NCBI GenBank assembly: GCA_900465685.1 | Contig: UEGR01000015.1 | Location: forward strand, 1-64,000 | DNA from: Hyphomicrobiales bacterium | GTDB taxonomy: Bacteria > Pseudomonadota > Alphaproteobacteria > Rhizobiales > Rhizobiaceae | Reading direction: 5' to 3' | Length of the DNA stretch: 64,000 nucleotides | Part shown: positions 44,834 to 52,695 of the stretch, piece by piece | Position numbering within the stretch: the first letter of the stretch is position 1 | Layout of the letters: every line of letters starts with the position of its first letter | The notes under the pieces: model-generated | The model's database searches: none | Seen by the model: the letters and a program-made list of their open reading frames with translations, nothing else | What the model was told of the DNA's origin: nothing | Program-made: the position numbers and the translations under genes

Positions 44834-45586
44834 ATGAAAGCGCAACTGGATCCCGCTAGTCTCGATCTTCCATCCTCACGTTACATCGCACGCATTGCTC
44901 AATATCGATGGGACCGCATCGCGACGGATTTAGACGCTTATGGCGCCTCAGTTCTTCCCGGCCTCTTATCGACTGATGAATGTATCGCCGCAGAACAACT
45001 GCTTACCGGTGGATCACTGTCTCGCGTGCCGTCAGTCGAAGAACAGCGCGCCTGGGGAAATGGAAACTATCGTTATACCCGCTACCCCATGCCTGATCTG
45101 ATGTCAGAATTGAGGGCTGTCATCTATCCGTATCTGGTGACTATCGCCAATGGCTGGAACGAGAAGATGGAAATAGATGAACGCTACCCCATCAGCCATA
45201 GTGAATATCTTGGGATTTGTCGTCAAGCACGCCAGACCGTTCCGACTTCAATGATGCTTGAGCACATCGTCGACCAACAATGTCTGCTGCACCAGGACGT
45301 ATTCGGAGAACAGGTATTTCCTCTTCAGATGGTCATTATGCTCTCGCAACGCGGTACGGAATACGCTGGCGGCGAATTCGTCATCACAGAACAGCGCCCG
45401 CGCATGCAGACACGTCCCGAGGTCGTCACCCTCAACAAGGGTGACGCGGTGGTGTTTGCAGTATCAAACCGGCCTGTGACGGGAACGCGTGGCACGTATC
45501 GCGTTAATTTACGTCACGGTTTCAGTAAGGTTCGCGAAGGTCGGCAACGCGCGCTCAGCATTACCTTTCACGACGCAGTTGCGTAA
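44834..45586 (+). CDS. 2OG-Fe(II) oxygenase, Oxygenase-NA type, paralogue 1
   Basis: 250 residues. Iron triad His153, Asp155 (LLHQDVFG) and His228 (RVNLRHGFSK); double-stranded beta-helix segments VFPLQMVIML, GGEFVITEQRPRMQ. The family (PF09859) is described as an oxygenase acting on damaged DNA and often lies beside ada. This copy is the most divergent of three: its middle region (RVPSVEEQRAWGNGNYRYT) differs from the GFGKGEY type of the other two. ATG 44834 preferred over TTG 44828. Paralogue 2 follows after 38 bp. Confidence 0.85.
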   Translation: MKAQLDPASLDLPSSRYIARIAQYRWDRIATDLDAYGASVLPGLLSTDECIAAEQLLTGGSLSRVPSVEEQRAWGNGNYRYTRYPMPDLMSELRAVIYPYLVTIANGWNEKMEIDERYPISHSEYLGICRQARQTVPTSMMLEHIVDQQCLLHQDVFGEQVFPLQMVIMLSQRGTEYAGGEFVITEQRPRMQTRPEVVTLNKGDAVVFAVSNRPVTGTRGTYRVNLRHGFSKVREGRQRALSITFHDAVA

Positions 45587-45624
45587 CGGCCCCTTGTCCG
45601 CACCAGGTGTATGGAGAATAAATC

Positions 45625-46371
45625 ATGTCCACACTCCAGAATGAACATGTTCTGAAGTCCAGGCTTTCGCCAACAGAACGTATTGAACAGATCGATTGGG
45701 ATCGAATGTCCAATGATCTGGCCAACGGCGGTTCTGCTGTGGCCCGGCAACTTCTGACGTCCGAGGAATGCGAAGCGCTCACAGCGCTGTATCCTCAGAA
45801 CGGACTTTTCAGGAGCCGCGTCGTTATGGCTCGATATGCTTTCGGTAAAGGCGAGTACCAATATTTCAGTTACCCGCTTCCTGATCTCGTCAGTGAGCTG
45901 CGGACGGCGCTTTACCGTCACCTGGCGCCAATCGCGAATAACTGGAACAACCGGATGCGTATTAATACCGCGTATCCTTCAGAGCACGCTGATTATCTCG
46001 ATATTTGCCATCGCGCTGGCCAAAAAAGACCGACGCCGTTGCTGCTGGAATACAATGCCGGAGACTATTGTTGCATGCACCAGGACCTTTACGGAGAACT
46101 TGCGTTCCCGATGCAGGTTGCGATCCTCCTGGCCGAGCCGGAACGCGACTTTACTGGCGGAGAGTTTCTACTGGTTGAACAGAACCCGCGGGGTCTTTCA
46201 AAGGCGGAAGTGGTCCCGCTTCGTCAAGGCGACGCAGTGGCCTTCGCGGTCAATCACCGCCCGGCAAAGAGCGCTCGAGGTTCCGCGCGTGTAAATCTCC
46301 GCCACGGCGTCAGCCGACTGCACTCAGGGCATCGGCATACCCTCGGCATCATCTTCCACGATGCGAAGTAG
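45625..46371 (+). CDS. 2OG-Fe(II) oxygenase, Oxygenase-NA type, paralogue 2
   Basis: 248 residues, clearly homologous to the genes on both sides and closest to paralogue 3 (shared FGKGEY, YPLPDL, RPTPLLL, PERDFTGGEF). Iron triad His152, Asp154 (MHQDLYG), His227 (RVNLRHGVSR). Same operon as paralogue 1. ATG 45625 with GGAGAATAAATC upstream. Product of an old tandem duplication. Confidence 0.85.
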   Translation: MSTLQNEHVLKSRLSPTERIEQIDWDRMSNDLANGGSAVARQLLTSEECEALTALYPQNGLFRSRVVMARYAFGKGEYQYFSYPLPDLVSELRTALYRHLAPIANNWNNRMRINTAYPSEHADYLDICHRAGQKRPTPLLLEYNAGDYCCMHQDLYGELAFPMQVAILLAEPERDFTGGEFLLVEQNPRGLSKAEVVPLRQGDAVAFAVNHRPAKSARGSARVNLRHGVSRLHSGHRHTLGIIFHDAK

Positions 46372-46481
46372 TTTTGCGGCTGACCAAGCGAGTTGTCTTG
46401 TTCGAGGCATAGTGAAGTGTCAGCTCATAAACCGGTCGCAGCAGTGCCCGGTATTTTTCACCCCCGAAAGCAAAACTTCGA

Positions 46482-46503
46482 TTTGAAAACAAGGATCGGA
46501 GTT
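46482..46503 (+). promoter_or_regulatory. 22-bp island element, copy 7
   Basis: TTTGA-N10-CGGAGTT, 56 bp before the PCQR alkyltransferase homologue; same distance as copy 4 to ada. Confidence 0.75.
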
Positions 46504-46558
46504 TGGCGACGCAACGGGGAATGTAACTTTGATCGCCAGAATAGAGCAAGGAGTTACG

Positions 46559-47128
46559 ATGATGAACCGCACGATCAAAGCGGACACTCCGGGGTCTGAT
46601 CCGCAGTTGAATTTAACTTCAACAGCTGCTGACGTTCTATCGTATGCGATCGCTGACAGCGATCTCGGAAAGGTGCTGATTGCACGCAGCAAGATGGGCG
46701 TCTGCTCAATTCTACTCGGCGACGATGCCGAAGAGCTGACGGCGGACTTGGCCAGCCGTTTTCCGCAGTCCACACTCGTTCCGGGCGAAGCGATGCTGAA
46801 GGATGATATTGCAACGGTGCTGCGCTACATCAGCAAACCGTCCAGCGGCCTTCACCTGCCACTCGATATGCGTGGCACGCCCTTCCAGTGTCAGGTCTGG
46901 GAAAAACTGCAGGCGATCGACCCCGGCAAGACCCACAGCTACACGCAACTTGCGATGTCGATCAATCCTCTTACAAGTCCGCGCGCAGTTGCGCGTGCAT
47001 GCGCCGCAAATCCGATAGCACTCGCCATTCCGTGTCAACGCATCATCCGGACCAACGGTGACTTGGCTGGCTATCGCTGGGGACTTGATCGTAAGCGCGA
47101 ATTAATCCGTAGGGAGAAACTTTCATGA
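46559..47128 (+). CDS. O6-alkylguanine-DNA alkyltransferase homologue with PCQR active site
   Basis: 189 residues, an alkyltransferase-fold protein resembling the C-terminal half of Ada (RGTPFQCQVWEKLQAI; SPRAVARACAANPIALAIPC; DLAGYRWGLDRK). The acceptor Cys (about 159) is present but the next residue is Gln instead of the His of PCHR, the residue that activates the Cys through water; the usual Asn/Glu relay may therefore be impaired. It could be a slow transferase or a lesion-binding alkyltransferase-like factor. AAGGAG six bases before ATG 46559. Overlaps the start of oxygenase paralogue 3 (ATGA), so they are co-translated. Confidence 0.88.
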   Translation: MMNRTIKADTPGSDPQLNLTSTAADVLSYAIADSDLGKVLIARSKMGVCSILLGDDAEELTADLASRFPQSTLVPGEAMLKDDIATVLRYISKPSSGLHLPLDMRGTPFQCQVWEKLQAIDPGKTHSYTQLAMSINPLTSPRAVARACAANPIALAIPCQRIIRTNGDLAGYRWGLDRKRELIRREKLS

Positions 47129-47877
47129 ATCAGTCACTTGTTAATCTTGCTGTCCCGGCCAATGAGGATGTATCCGCTGAGGCTCGAGTTGCCGCCTACG
47201 ACTGGAAAGCTCTAGCTGATGAGCTAAACAGCTACGGATGCGCTGTCCTGCCCAAACTTCTAACACCAGTAGAATGCAGCAGCATCGCCGCGCTATATTC
47301 CGATGAGAGTCATTTCCGCAGTCATATTATCATGGCACGGCACGGCTTTGGAAAAGGCGAATATCGCTATTTCAAGTATCCGCTACCCGATCTGATCGGC
47401 GGAATGCGCACGGCACTCTATCCGCGCCTCGCTGACGTTGCCAACCACTGGAACGAGCGGATGGGAATGGATCATCGATTCCCAAACGATCACGCCTCAT
47501 ATCTTAGCCACTGTCATGATGCTGGTCAGACGCGGCCGACGCCCTTGCTACTGCAATACGTCCCCGGCGATTTCAACTGTCTGCACCATGATTTGTACGG
47601 CGATCTGTCATTCCCAATCCAGGTAGCTATCCTGTTGTCGGAACCTGACCGAGATTTTACAGGAGGGGAGTTCGCGCTGACCGAGCAACGACCGCGGATG
47701 CAGAGCAGGGTTGAAGTTGTCCCACTGAGACAGGGCGACGCGGTGGCATTTGCCGTCCATAACCGTCCAGTTCAGGGAACGAAAGGCAATTACCGTGTGA
47801 ATCTGCGTCACGGTGTTAGTCGCATACGATCCGGCATGCGTCACACCGTCGGGATCATTTTCCACGACGCTCGCTAA
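47125..47877 (+). CDS. 2OG-Fe(II) oxygenase, Oxygenase-NA type, paralogue 3
   Basis: 250 residues. Iron triad His154 and Asp156 in LHHDLYG (the x position is His instead of Gln) and His229 in RVNLRHGVSR. Otherwise very close to paralogue 2. Its ATG overlaps the stop of the PCQR alkyltransferase homologue, pointing to stoichiometric synthesis and possibly joint action. A strong terminator lies nine bases after the stop. Confidence 0.86.
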   Translation: MNQSLVNLAVPANEDVSAEARVAAYDWKALADELNSYGCAVLPKLLTPVECSSIAALYSDESHFRSHIIMARHGFGKGEYRYFKYPLPDLIGGMRTALYPRLADVANHWNERMGMDHRFPNDHASYLSHCHDAGQTRPTPLLLQYVPGDFNCLHHDLYGDLSFPIQVAILLSEPDRDFTGGEFALTEQRPRMQSRVEVVPLRQGDAVAFAVHNRPVQGTKGNYRVNLRHGVSRIRSGMRHTVGIIFHDAR

Positions 47878-47885
47878 TAACATGA

Positions 47886-47920
47886 CCCCGGCTCCCAAAA
47901 TGACATTGAGCCGGGGTTTT
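47886..47920 (+). terminator. rho-independent terminator after paralogue 3
   Basis: Nine-bp stem CCCCGGCTC / GAGCCGGGG, 13-base loop, then TTTT. It may also work for the convergent gene at 47999. Confidence 0.85.
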
Positions 47921-47998
47921 CCAAAACTTGGCCTCTATATAGGAAAGAGATAAACGCAGGTCGCGTGGTTTATGGAGTGCAGGCATTGACAGTTTGTT

Positions 47999-48298
47999 TC
48001 AGGGGGAAAGATTGTTGAGCAGCGTACATTTCACAACAGCACAGGCACCCGTTGCCGTTGGTACACTGGCGGGGATTCCATATTTTCCTGGACCGCACTG
48101 AGCACTGGTCGAGATGTAACGATCATAAAGCGTCATGCGTTTGTCTTTAGAAGGAAAGCGAAGGATTGCCTCACCTTTTTTCGCTAGCAAACTCTGGACG
48201 TTGGCACAGGATCGTGTGTGAATATCGAACCTATCGATCGCAATCGCAGGCACAGTCAGGCCAAATGTCAACATGAAAGGTAATATCGGTTTCCACAT
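47999..48298 (-). CDS. small exported cysteine-containing protein
   Basis: 99 residues with a signal peptide (MWKPILPFMLTFGLTVPAIA). The mature part has four cysteines (RSCANV, AQCGPG, GACAVVKC), suggesting two disulfides in the periplasm. ATG 48298 has a strong AAGGAG upstream; a TTG further upstream (48445) was rejected because it would bury the signal. Copy 8 of the 22-bp element lies 214 bp upstream in the right orientation, the longest distance in the set, so its regulation by the element is less certain. No family recognised. Confidence 0.65.
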   Translation of the reverse strand: MWKPILPFMLTFGLTVPAIAIDRFDIHTRSCANVQSLLAKKGEAILRFPSKDKRMTLYDRYISTSAQCGPGKYGIPASVPTATGACAVVKCTLLNNLSP

Positions 48299-48511
48299 AT
48301 GCTTCTCCTTACTGAGTAATTGCGGTGGGGCTGCATCGCCATAAAAAGACGTGATCCGCACAATGTTTGCGATATCCACGATTGGCGTTGATTTTCTGAA
48401 GTGATTAACACCAGTCGCGGAATTCATATTTACTTTGTGCGTCAATCATAACTATCGATGGCGGGCTTTTTTACTCACATCGCAATAGTACCTTATTATA
48501 CCGATGACACC

Positions 48512-48533
48512 CACTCCGTTTATTACTTTTAAA
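48512..48533 (-). promoter_or_regulatory. 22-bp island element, copy 8
   Basis: TTTAA-N10-CGGAGTG reading leftwards; the only copy with TTTAA. TATAAT follows 11 bases downstream. It lies 70 bp beyond the end of the leftward 48603 gene and before the 47999 gene. Confidence 0.68.
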
Positions 48534-48602
48534 TCGAAAATTGCTCGCTCGAATACGCTTTATCGGTCTATGGATATCTACATCGCCATCGATCCAGTTC
48601 AG

Positions 48603-49211
48603 CTACCAACCTGGATAAAAGGCGTAAAGCCTTGCCCAATCATCCAAAGCATCGGTCGCTTTTAAAGTGACGATTGCATCTGCGGCATGCCACGTGCACG
48701 GTACACGCCGAAGCCAGACATTGTCTTTCCCGGCCCTATAGAGCCACACAATCGATGCAGCAATCATTTGCCGGACATCTGTCATCTCGCGGTAGTCCGC
48801 GCGCCAATGCTCCATACCTGTTGGATGCACTTCGTCGCGCTGAAAATCATAGCCTTTTGGTCGTATCGCGTGATGATAGAGACCATGACCGTCATCACCG
48901 AAAAGCGCACTAAGCTCAAAGCGATTGATCATGTGACGTAACTGATATTCAAATGGCCTTGCCACGCCAGATAGCGGCCGCAAGAGATCGACGCCGATGA
49001 TATGCGACATATGCTTCATATCAGCGTCCTCCAGTTCAAGCCGTGCGCCGACCAATCGCGTGAACCGATAACCGGGAAACCGTTCTCGCGCCATCGCAGT
49101 AGAATTGAGCGATAATTGAACGAGCTCAAGCGGTTCAGCTAAATTTTCGCCCAACGCAACGGTGTGCCGAATGCCGTCATCTTTACGGCGATCATGACTT
49201 GAATCAGTCAT
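48603..49211 (-). CDS. uncharacterised protein coupled to an ogt-like gene
   Basis: 202 residues, soluble, rich in Arg, His and Trp, no known motif recognised. Segments such as HMSHIIGVDLLRPLSGVA, RHMINRFELSALFGDDGHG and the C-terminal WHAADAIVTLKATDALDDWA look like a compact alpha/beta protein. Starts one base after the stop of the alkyltransferase gene at 49213, so both are one unit under element copy 9. A role in handling alkylation damage is implied only by context. Confidence 0.72.
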   Translation of the reverse strand: MTDSSHDRRKDDGIRHTVALGENLAEPLELVQLSLNSTAMARERFPGYRFTRLVGARLELEDADMKHMSHIIGVDLLRPLSGVARPFEYQLRHMINRFELSALFGDDGHGLYHHAIRPKGYDFQRDEVHPTGMEHWRADYREMTDVRQMIAASIVWLYRAGKDNVWLRRVPCTWHAADAIVTLKATDALDDWARLYAFYPGW

Positions 49212-49212
49212 C

Positions 49213-49722
49213 TTACTGCACCTTGAAATGATGCTCGCGTCCCAGAAGAGCGCGCTTGCGATGCACTCCCCAACGATATCCTGAAATAGAGCCGTCCTTC
49301 TTGATCACGCGATGACAGGGAACGATCACGGCAATCGGGTTGTTAGCAATGGCGGCCGTAACTTCGCGCGCATCGCGAGAGCCTAGTTTTGCCGCTAGCG
49401 CACCGTAGCTTATCGTTTCGCCGATGGGAATTTCACGTAGCATTTGCCAGACTTCCACTTCATACGGCGTCCCTCGCAGATCAAGTGGCAAATCGCTTAT
49501 GTTTAACGGGTTATCGATCACGCTTGTGACGGTATCGATGACGTCGGAGAGTTCTTTTTGATTATGTTCCAGATCAGCATCAGGAAATCGGATGCGCAGC
49601 GCGCTTTCCATCGCCGTGTGTAACGAGGCAAATTCGAGTGCCACGATACCTTTCTCAGTCATGGCAACGATAAAGTCACCGAGTGAGCTCTTTCCCCACG
49701 CAAAGCGAATAATCTCCTGCAT
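49213..49722 (-). CDS. methylated-DNA-protein-cysteine methyltransferase (Ogt-like)
   Basis: 169 residues. RGTPYEVEVWQMLREIPIGE, SYGALAAKLGSRDAREVTAA and IVPCHRVIKKDGSISGYRWG give a complete alkyltransferase with acceptor Cys near 136 and the standard PCHRV. Repairs O6-alkylguanine by irreversible transfer. ATG 49722 has GGTAAGGTG upstream; the TTG at 49776 overlaps the promoter element and was rejected. Copy 9 of the 22-bp element lies 57 bp upstream. Contrast with the PCQR homologue at 46559. Confidence 0.92.
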   Translation of the reverse strand: MQEIIRFAWGKSSLGDFIVAMTEKGIVALEFASLHTAMESALRIRFPDADLEHNQKELSDVIDTVTSVIDNPLNISDLPLDLRGTPYEVEVWQMLREIPIGETISYGALAAKLGSRDAREVTAAIANNPIAVIVPCHRVIKKDGSISGYRWGVHRKRALLGREHHFKVQ

Positions 49723-49778
49723 CACCTTACCTTCCGAATCTATTGGATATCGAAGATAGGCGTACGTTTGGTTCAACG

Positions 49779-49800
49779 CGCTCCGATCCTTGCTCTCAAA
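49779..49800 (-). promoter_or_regulatory. 22-bp island element, copy 9
   Basis: TTTGA-N10-CGGAGCG reading leftwards, 57 bp before the ogt-like start; the rightmost copy and the edge of the island. Confidence 0.73.
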
Positions 49801-50702
49801 CTAAATAATCCTGAGACTGAAATTTTCGCGCGGAAGGGGAAATATGAAGTGCTATTTTTTTAATAAAATTAATACGATAATTCTATAATATACAATATAC
49901 CTCACGGCTCGTAGGTCTAAAATCGCGAGAAAAACTAGGATTATTTCAACTCTATTTCTATGTGAGGCGAGAGACAGTTTTTGTGACGAGGCGGAAGCGC
50001 CGAATCTTGACTGGCAATCTGGAATTGGAGCTACATCCAATTACAAGGGGCTGTTTGAGCCTGTTATTGGCTCTTACTCTGTATGAGTATTCTGTCATTC
50101 ATTTTGCCCCGCTTACCTATGCCGCTTGAAATTCGAGGCGGACCGGACGGAAATGCTCTATCGAACCAGAATTGCGACTGGGGGTGCCCCGACGCTACAG
50201 GATAGCAAGTATATCCGTGTTGCCTGCATTCATCCGGCGTAGTGAAAAGCGAGCTTGCCGACACGGACACCAACCCTATCGGCCAAGGCGATGAAGGGCT
50301 ATCGCGCGATCGGATTTCAACGGACACTATTTGGTCGGGCGCTGGGTTATGCGATCGAGCAGCCGCAAAGAAGTCGACGTCAATAAGACCGTAAGTGCGC
50401 TTGGCCTAGGCAGGTCAGAGGATCGCGTTAATTCCGTTGCGCTAAAAGACGCCGGCCAAGCGATTTAACTGTTCGGTTTGATTACGGGTTACTTGAAAGA
50501 CCTGGCGTCGTCAGTCAGCTGGAAGACGGCTTAAAGTCGGGCGCGCGAAAGAAACAAGCGTTCGCCGACTACAATTGCGTTGGCGTGTTCGAGCAAATCA
50601 ATCGACGTTTTCCAGAGTCTCGGCGAAGCTGGTAGTTTCAGGACGCATCCGCGACGTTGGGCTTAGTTTCGTCGTCGAACCTACCAGCGGTATCGCCTTT
50701 CG
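49801..50702. other. gene-poor boundary of the island, with a dispersed-repeat copy
   Basis: 902 bp. AT-rich at its left side, then a copy of the short dispersed repeat, GAATCTTGACTGGCAATCTG, at 50002-50021. The right half (about 50240-50700) is GC-rich and has broken coding-like stretches in several frames, but I could not identify a gene or a family in it. Confidence 0.5.
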
Positions 50703-51692
50703 CTAGACCGTTACCACCACCTTTCCCAGATGTTCGTTCGTCTCGAGAAACCGGTGCGCGTCAGCAATTTCCTCAAAGGCAAATTTCCTCGCGATCACGG
50801 GCTTCAAAGCCTCTGAGGCGAGGGCATCAAGAATAAAGCACTTTGCGTTTTCTAGTCGTATCGGATCTCGAACGATTTCATGAACAAGGTATCCCTTCAA
50901 TGTCAGACTTTTCGAAAGCACGGGCCCGACCGGGAACGGTGTTGCATGTGGGCTTAGTCCGCCGTATTCGATCAGAATGCCACCCACAGCCATAGCAGTG
51001 GTGATTGCCGTGAAAGCCGGACCCGCTACGGGATCAAACACAACCCGAAATCCGTTTTTTCCACCGGCGGCGATAAGCTGGGCCTGGAAGTCATCGTCTT
51101 CCGAGAAGATCACATCGTGAGCGCCAGCATCCCGGAGCGCTTGCGCTTTGGCTCTGCCGCGAGTGACCGCTATCGGGCGGGCTCCTATCAGGTTCGCGAT
51201 CTGGATGGCCGCAAGTCCAACACTGCTGGATGCAGCAGTCACGAGGACAGGTTCGTCCGCACCCAATGAGGCAACGTCAATCAGCGCGCCGTACGCTGTC
51301 AGGTACTGCATCCAACTTGCTGCTGCCTCTTCGAAACTGATCGACGACGGATGTTTGACGACAAGATGCGCTGGAAAAATGGCCATATCCCCGTAAGCCG
51401 GCCACCTCTCCATGGAAACGGAGGGAATTACGCTGGCCCTGTCTCCGGGTAAAAGGCCTTCGACACCCGGACCGATCTCGTCAACAAAACCTGCAGCTTC
51501 AAGTCCCAAACCACTGGGAAGAGAAGGTGTCTGGATGTAAGTGCCGGAACGCATCAGAACATCGGCACGATTCACGCCGATGGCTTTGACCCTGATACGC
51601 ACTTCGCCGGGACCGGGCCGCGCAGGGGCAACATCTTCAATGCGCAGGACTTCTGGTCCGCCGAACTTGTGGAAACGTACTATTCGCGACAT
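50703..51692 (-). CDS. zinc-independent quinone oxidoreductase (MDR family)
   Basis: 329 residues. Typical NADPH:quinone reductase/enoyl-reductase type: FHKFGGPEVLRIEDV, PGPGEVRIRVKAIGVNRADV, LGLEAAGFV and cofactor segment VTAASSSVGLAAIQIANLIGA (shown in part). No catalytic zinc ligands. ATG 51692 has AGGAG seven bases upstream; longer in-frame extensions run into the divergent LysR gene. It probably reduces a quinone or enone and is controlled by the LysR protein at 51793. Confidence 0.87.
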   Translation of the reverse strand: MSRIVRFHKFGGPEVLRIEDVAPARPGPGEVRIRVKAIGVNRADVLMRSGTYIQTPSLPSGLGLEAAGFVDEIGPGVEGLLPGDRASVIPSVSMERWPAYGDMAIFPAHLVVKHPSSISFEEAAASWMQYLTAYGALIDVASLGADEPVLVTAASSSVGLAAIQIANLIGARPIAVTRGRAKAQALRDAGAHDVIFSEDDDFQAQLIAAGGKNGFRVVFDPVAGPAFTAITTAMAVGGILIEYGGLSPHATPFPVGPVLSKSLTLKGYLVHEIVRDPIRLENAKCFILDALASEALKPVIARKFAFEEIADAHRFLETNEHLGKVVVTV

Positions 51693-51792
51693 GGGCAACT
51701 CCTGATATTCATTTTCGAATGGATTGATGTCAGATTGCAAATCTTCAAAAAATCCCCTTATTGGCAATTCTGAGGAAACCAGGAATTTCGAA

Positions 51793-52695
51793 TTGGACCG
51801 AATTGAGAGCATGACAGCCTTTGTCAGGGCAGTAGAAACGGGCTCTTTCGCCCGAGCCGCTGATGTACTTGGTCTCTCTGCACCTATGGTGGGCAAACAC
51901 GTTCGTTCCCTTGAGCAGCGGCTGGGAGTGCGCCTGATCAATCGCACGACCAGACGTCAATCATTCACCGAGGCCGGCCGGATCTACTACGAACACTGCC
52001 GGACCATACTGGCCGACGTCGAGGCGGCCGAGACCGCAGCCTCGGAAAATCTTGCCGCGCCACAAGGCAGACTACGCGTCAAGATGCCAAGCTTGCTTGG
52101 CCGGGTCTGTATCGCACCTCTCCTGCTGAAAATGGCGGTTGCTTTTCCCAAGCTTAAACTTGAAATGTCGTTCACCGACGATATCGTCGATCTCGACGAC
52201 TATGATTTGGCAATCAGGAGTGTCGGCGAACATCATGACGCCATCGCCGGAGGTGCCGGAATGATGACACGGCGTCTGTGCACCCATCGAATGCTGATAT
52301 GTGGCTCACCGACCTATCTGTCCCATTGTGGGGAGACGGTAGATCTTGCAAGCATCGGCGCTCATGAGACCATCGCATTCGGCAGAACCGGGCGACCGCA
52401 GAAATGGCGTTTCAGCGACGAGGGTGGCACGCCCATTGATATCGAGCCACAGGGTCGTTTCATGATGGACGATCTTGCCGCGATCGCAGATGCTGCTGCG
52501 GCGGGACTCGGGGTGGCCTGGCTGCCAAGCTGGCTGGTTCGGGAGCGTATTGAACAAAGAGAGCTTGTGGCGGCTCCCGTTGCTGGCCGGAGTTACTCCT
52601 ATCATAACCACGCTCTTTGGCACAAAGACGTACTGACCCCGAAGATCCGCATTGCCCTTGATCATCTGGCTCTTGAGCTGCCCCGCCTCATGTAG
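51793..52695 (+). CDS. LysR-family transcriptional regulator
   Basis: About 300 residues. HTH: DRIESMTAFVRAVETGSFAR and LGLSAPMVGKHVRSLEQRLG; substrate domain ends in a PCP_red-like C-terminus. The start is uncertain. TTG 51793 gives the usual family beginning and has GGAA nearby; ATG 51811 is shorter and ATG 51727 gives an atypical 29-residue extension. Divergent from the quinone oxidoreductase, its likely target. Confidence 0.87.
   Translation: MDRIESMTAFVRAVETGSFARAADVLGLSAPMVGKHVRSLEQRLGVRLINRTTRRQSFTEAGRIYYEHCRTILADVEAAETAASENLAAPQGRLRVKMPSLLGRVCIAPLLLKMAVAFPKLKLEMSFTDDIVDLDDYDLAIRSVGEHHDAIAGGAGMMTRRLCTHRMLICGSPTYLSHCGETVDLASIGAHETIAFGRTGRPQKWRFSDEGGTPIDIEPQGRFMMDDLAAIADAAAAGLGVAWLPSWLVRERIEQRELVAAPVAGRSYSYHNHALWHKDVLTPKIRIALDHLALELPRLM

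Noticed and set aside
50064-50327. Minus-strand frame in the gap right of the island
   Set aside because: Proline/serine-rich noise-like composition, no start signal.
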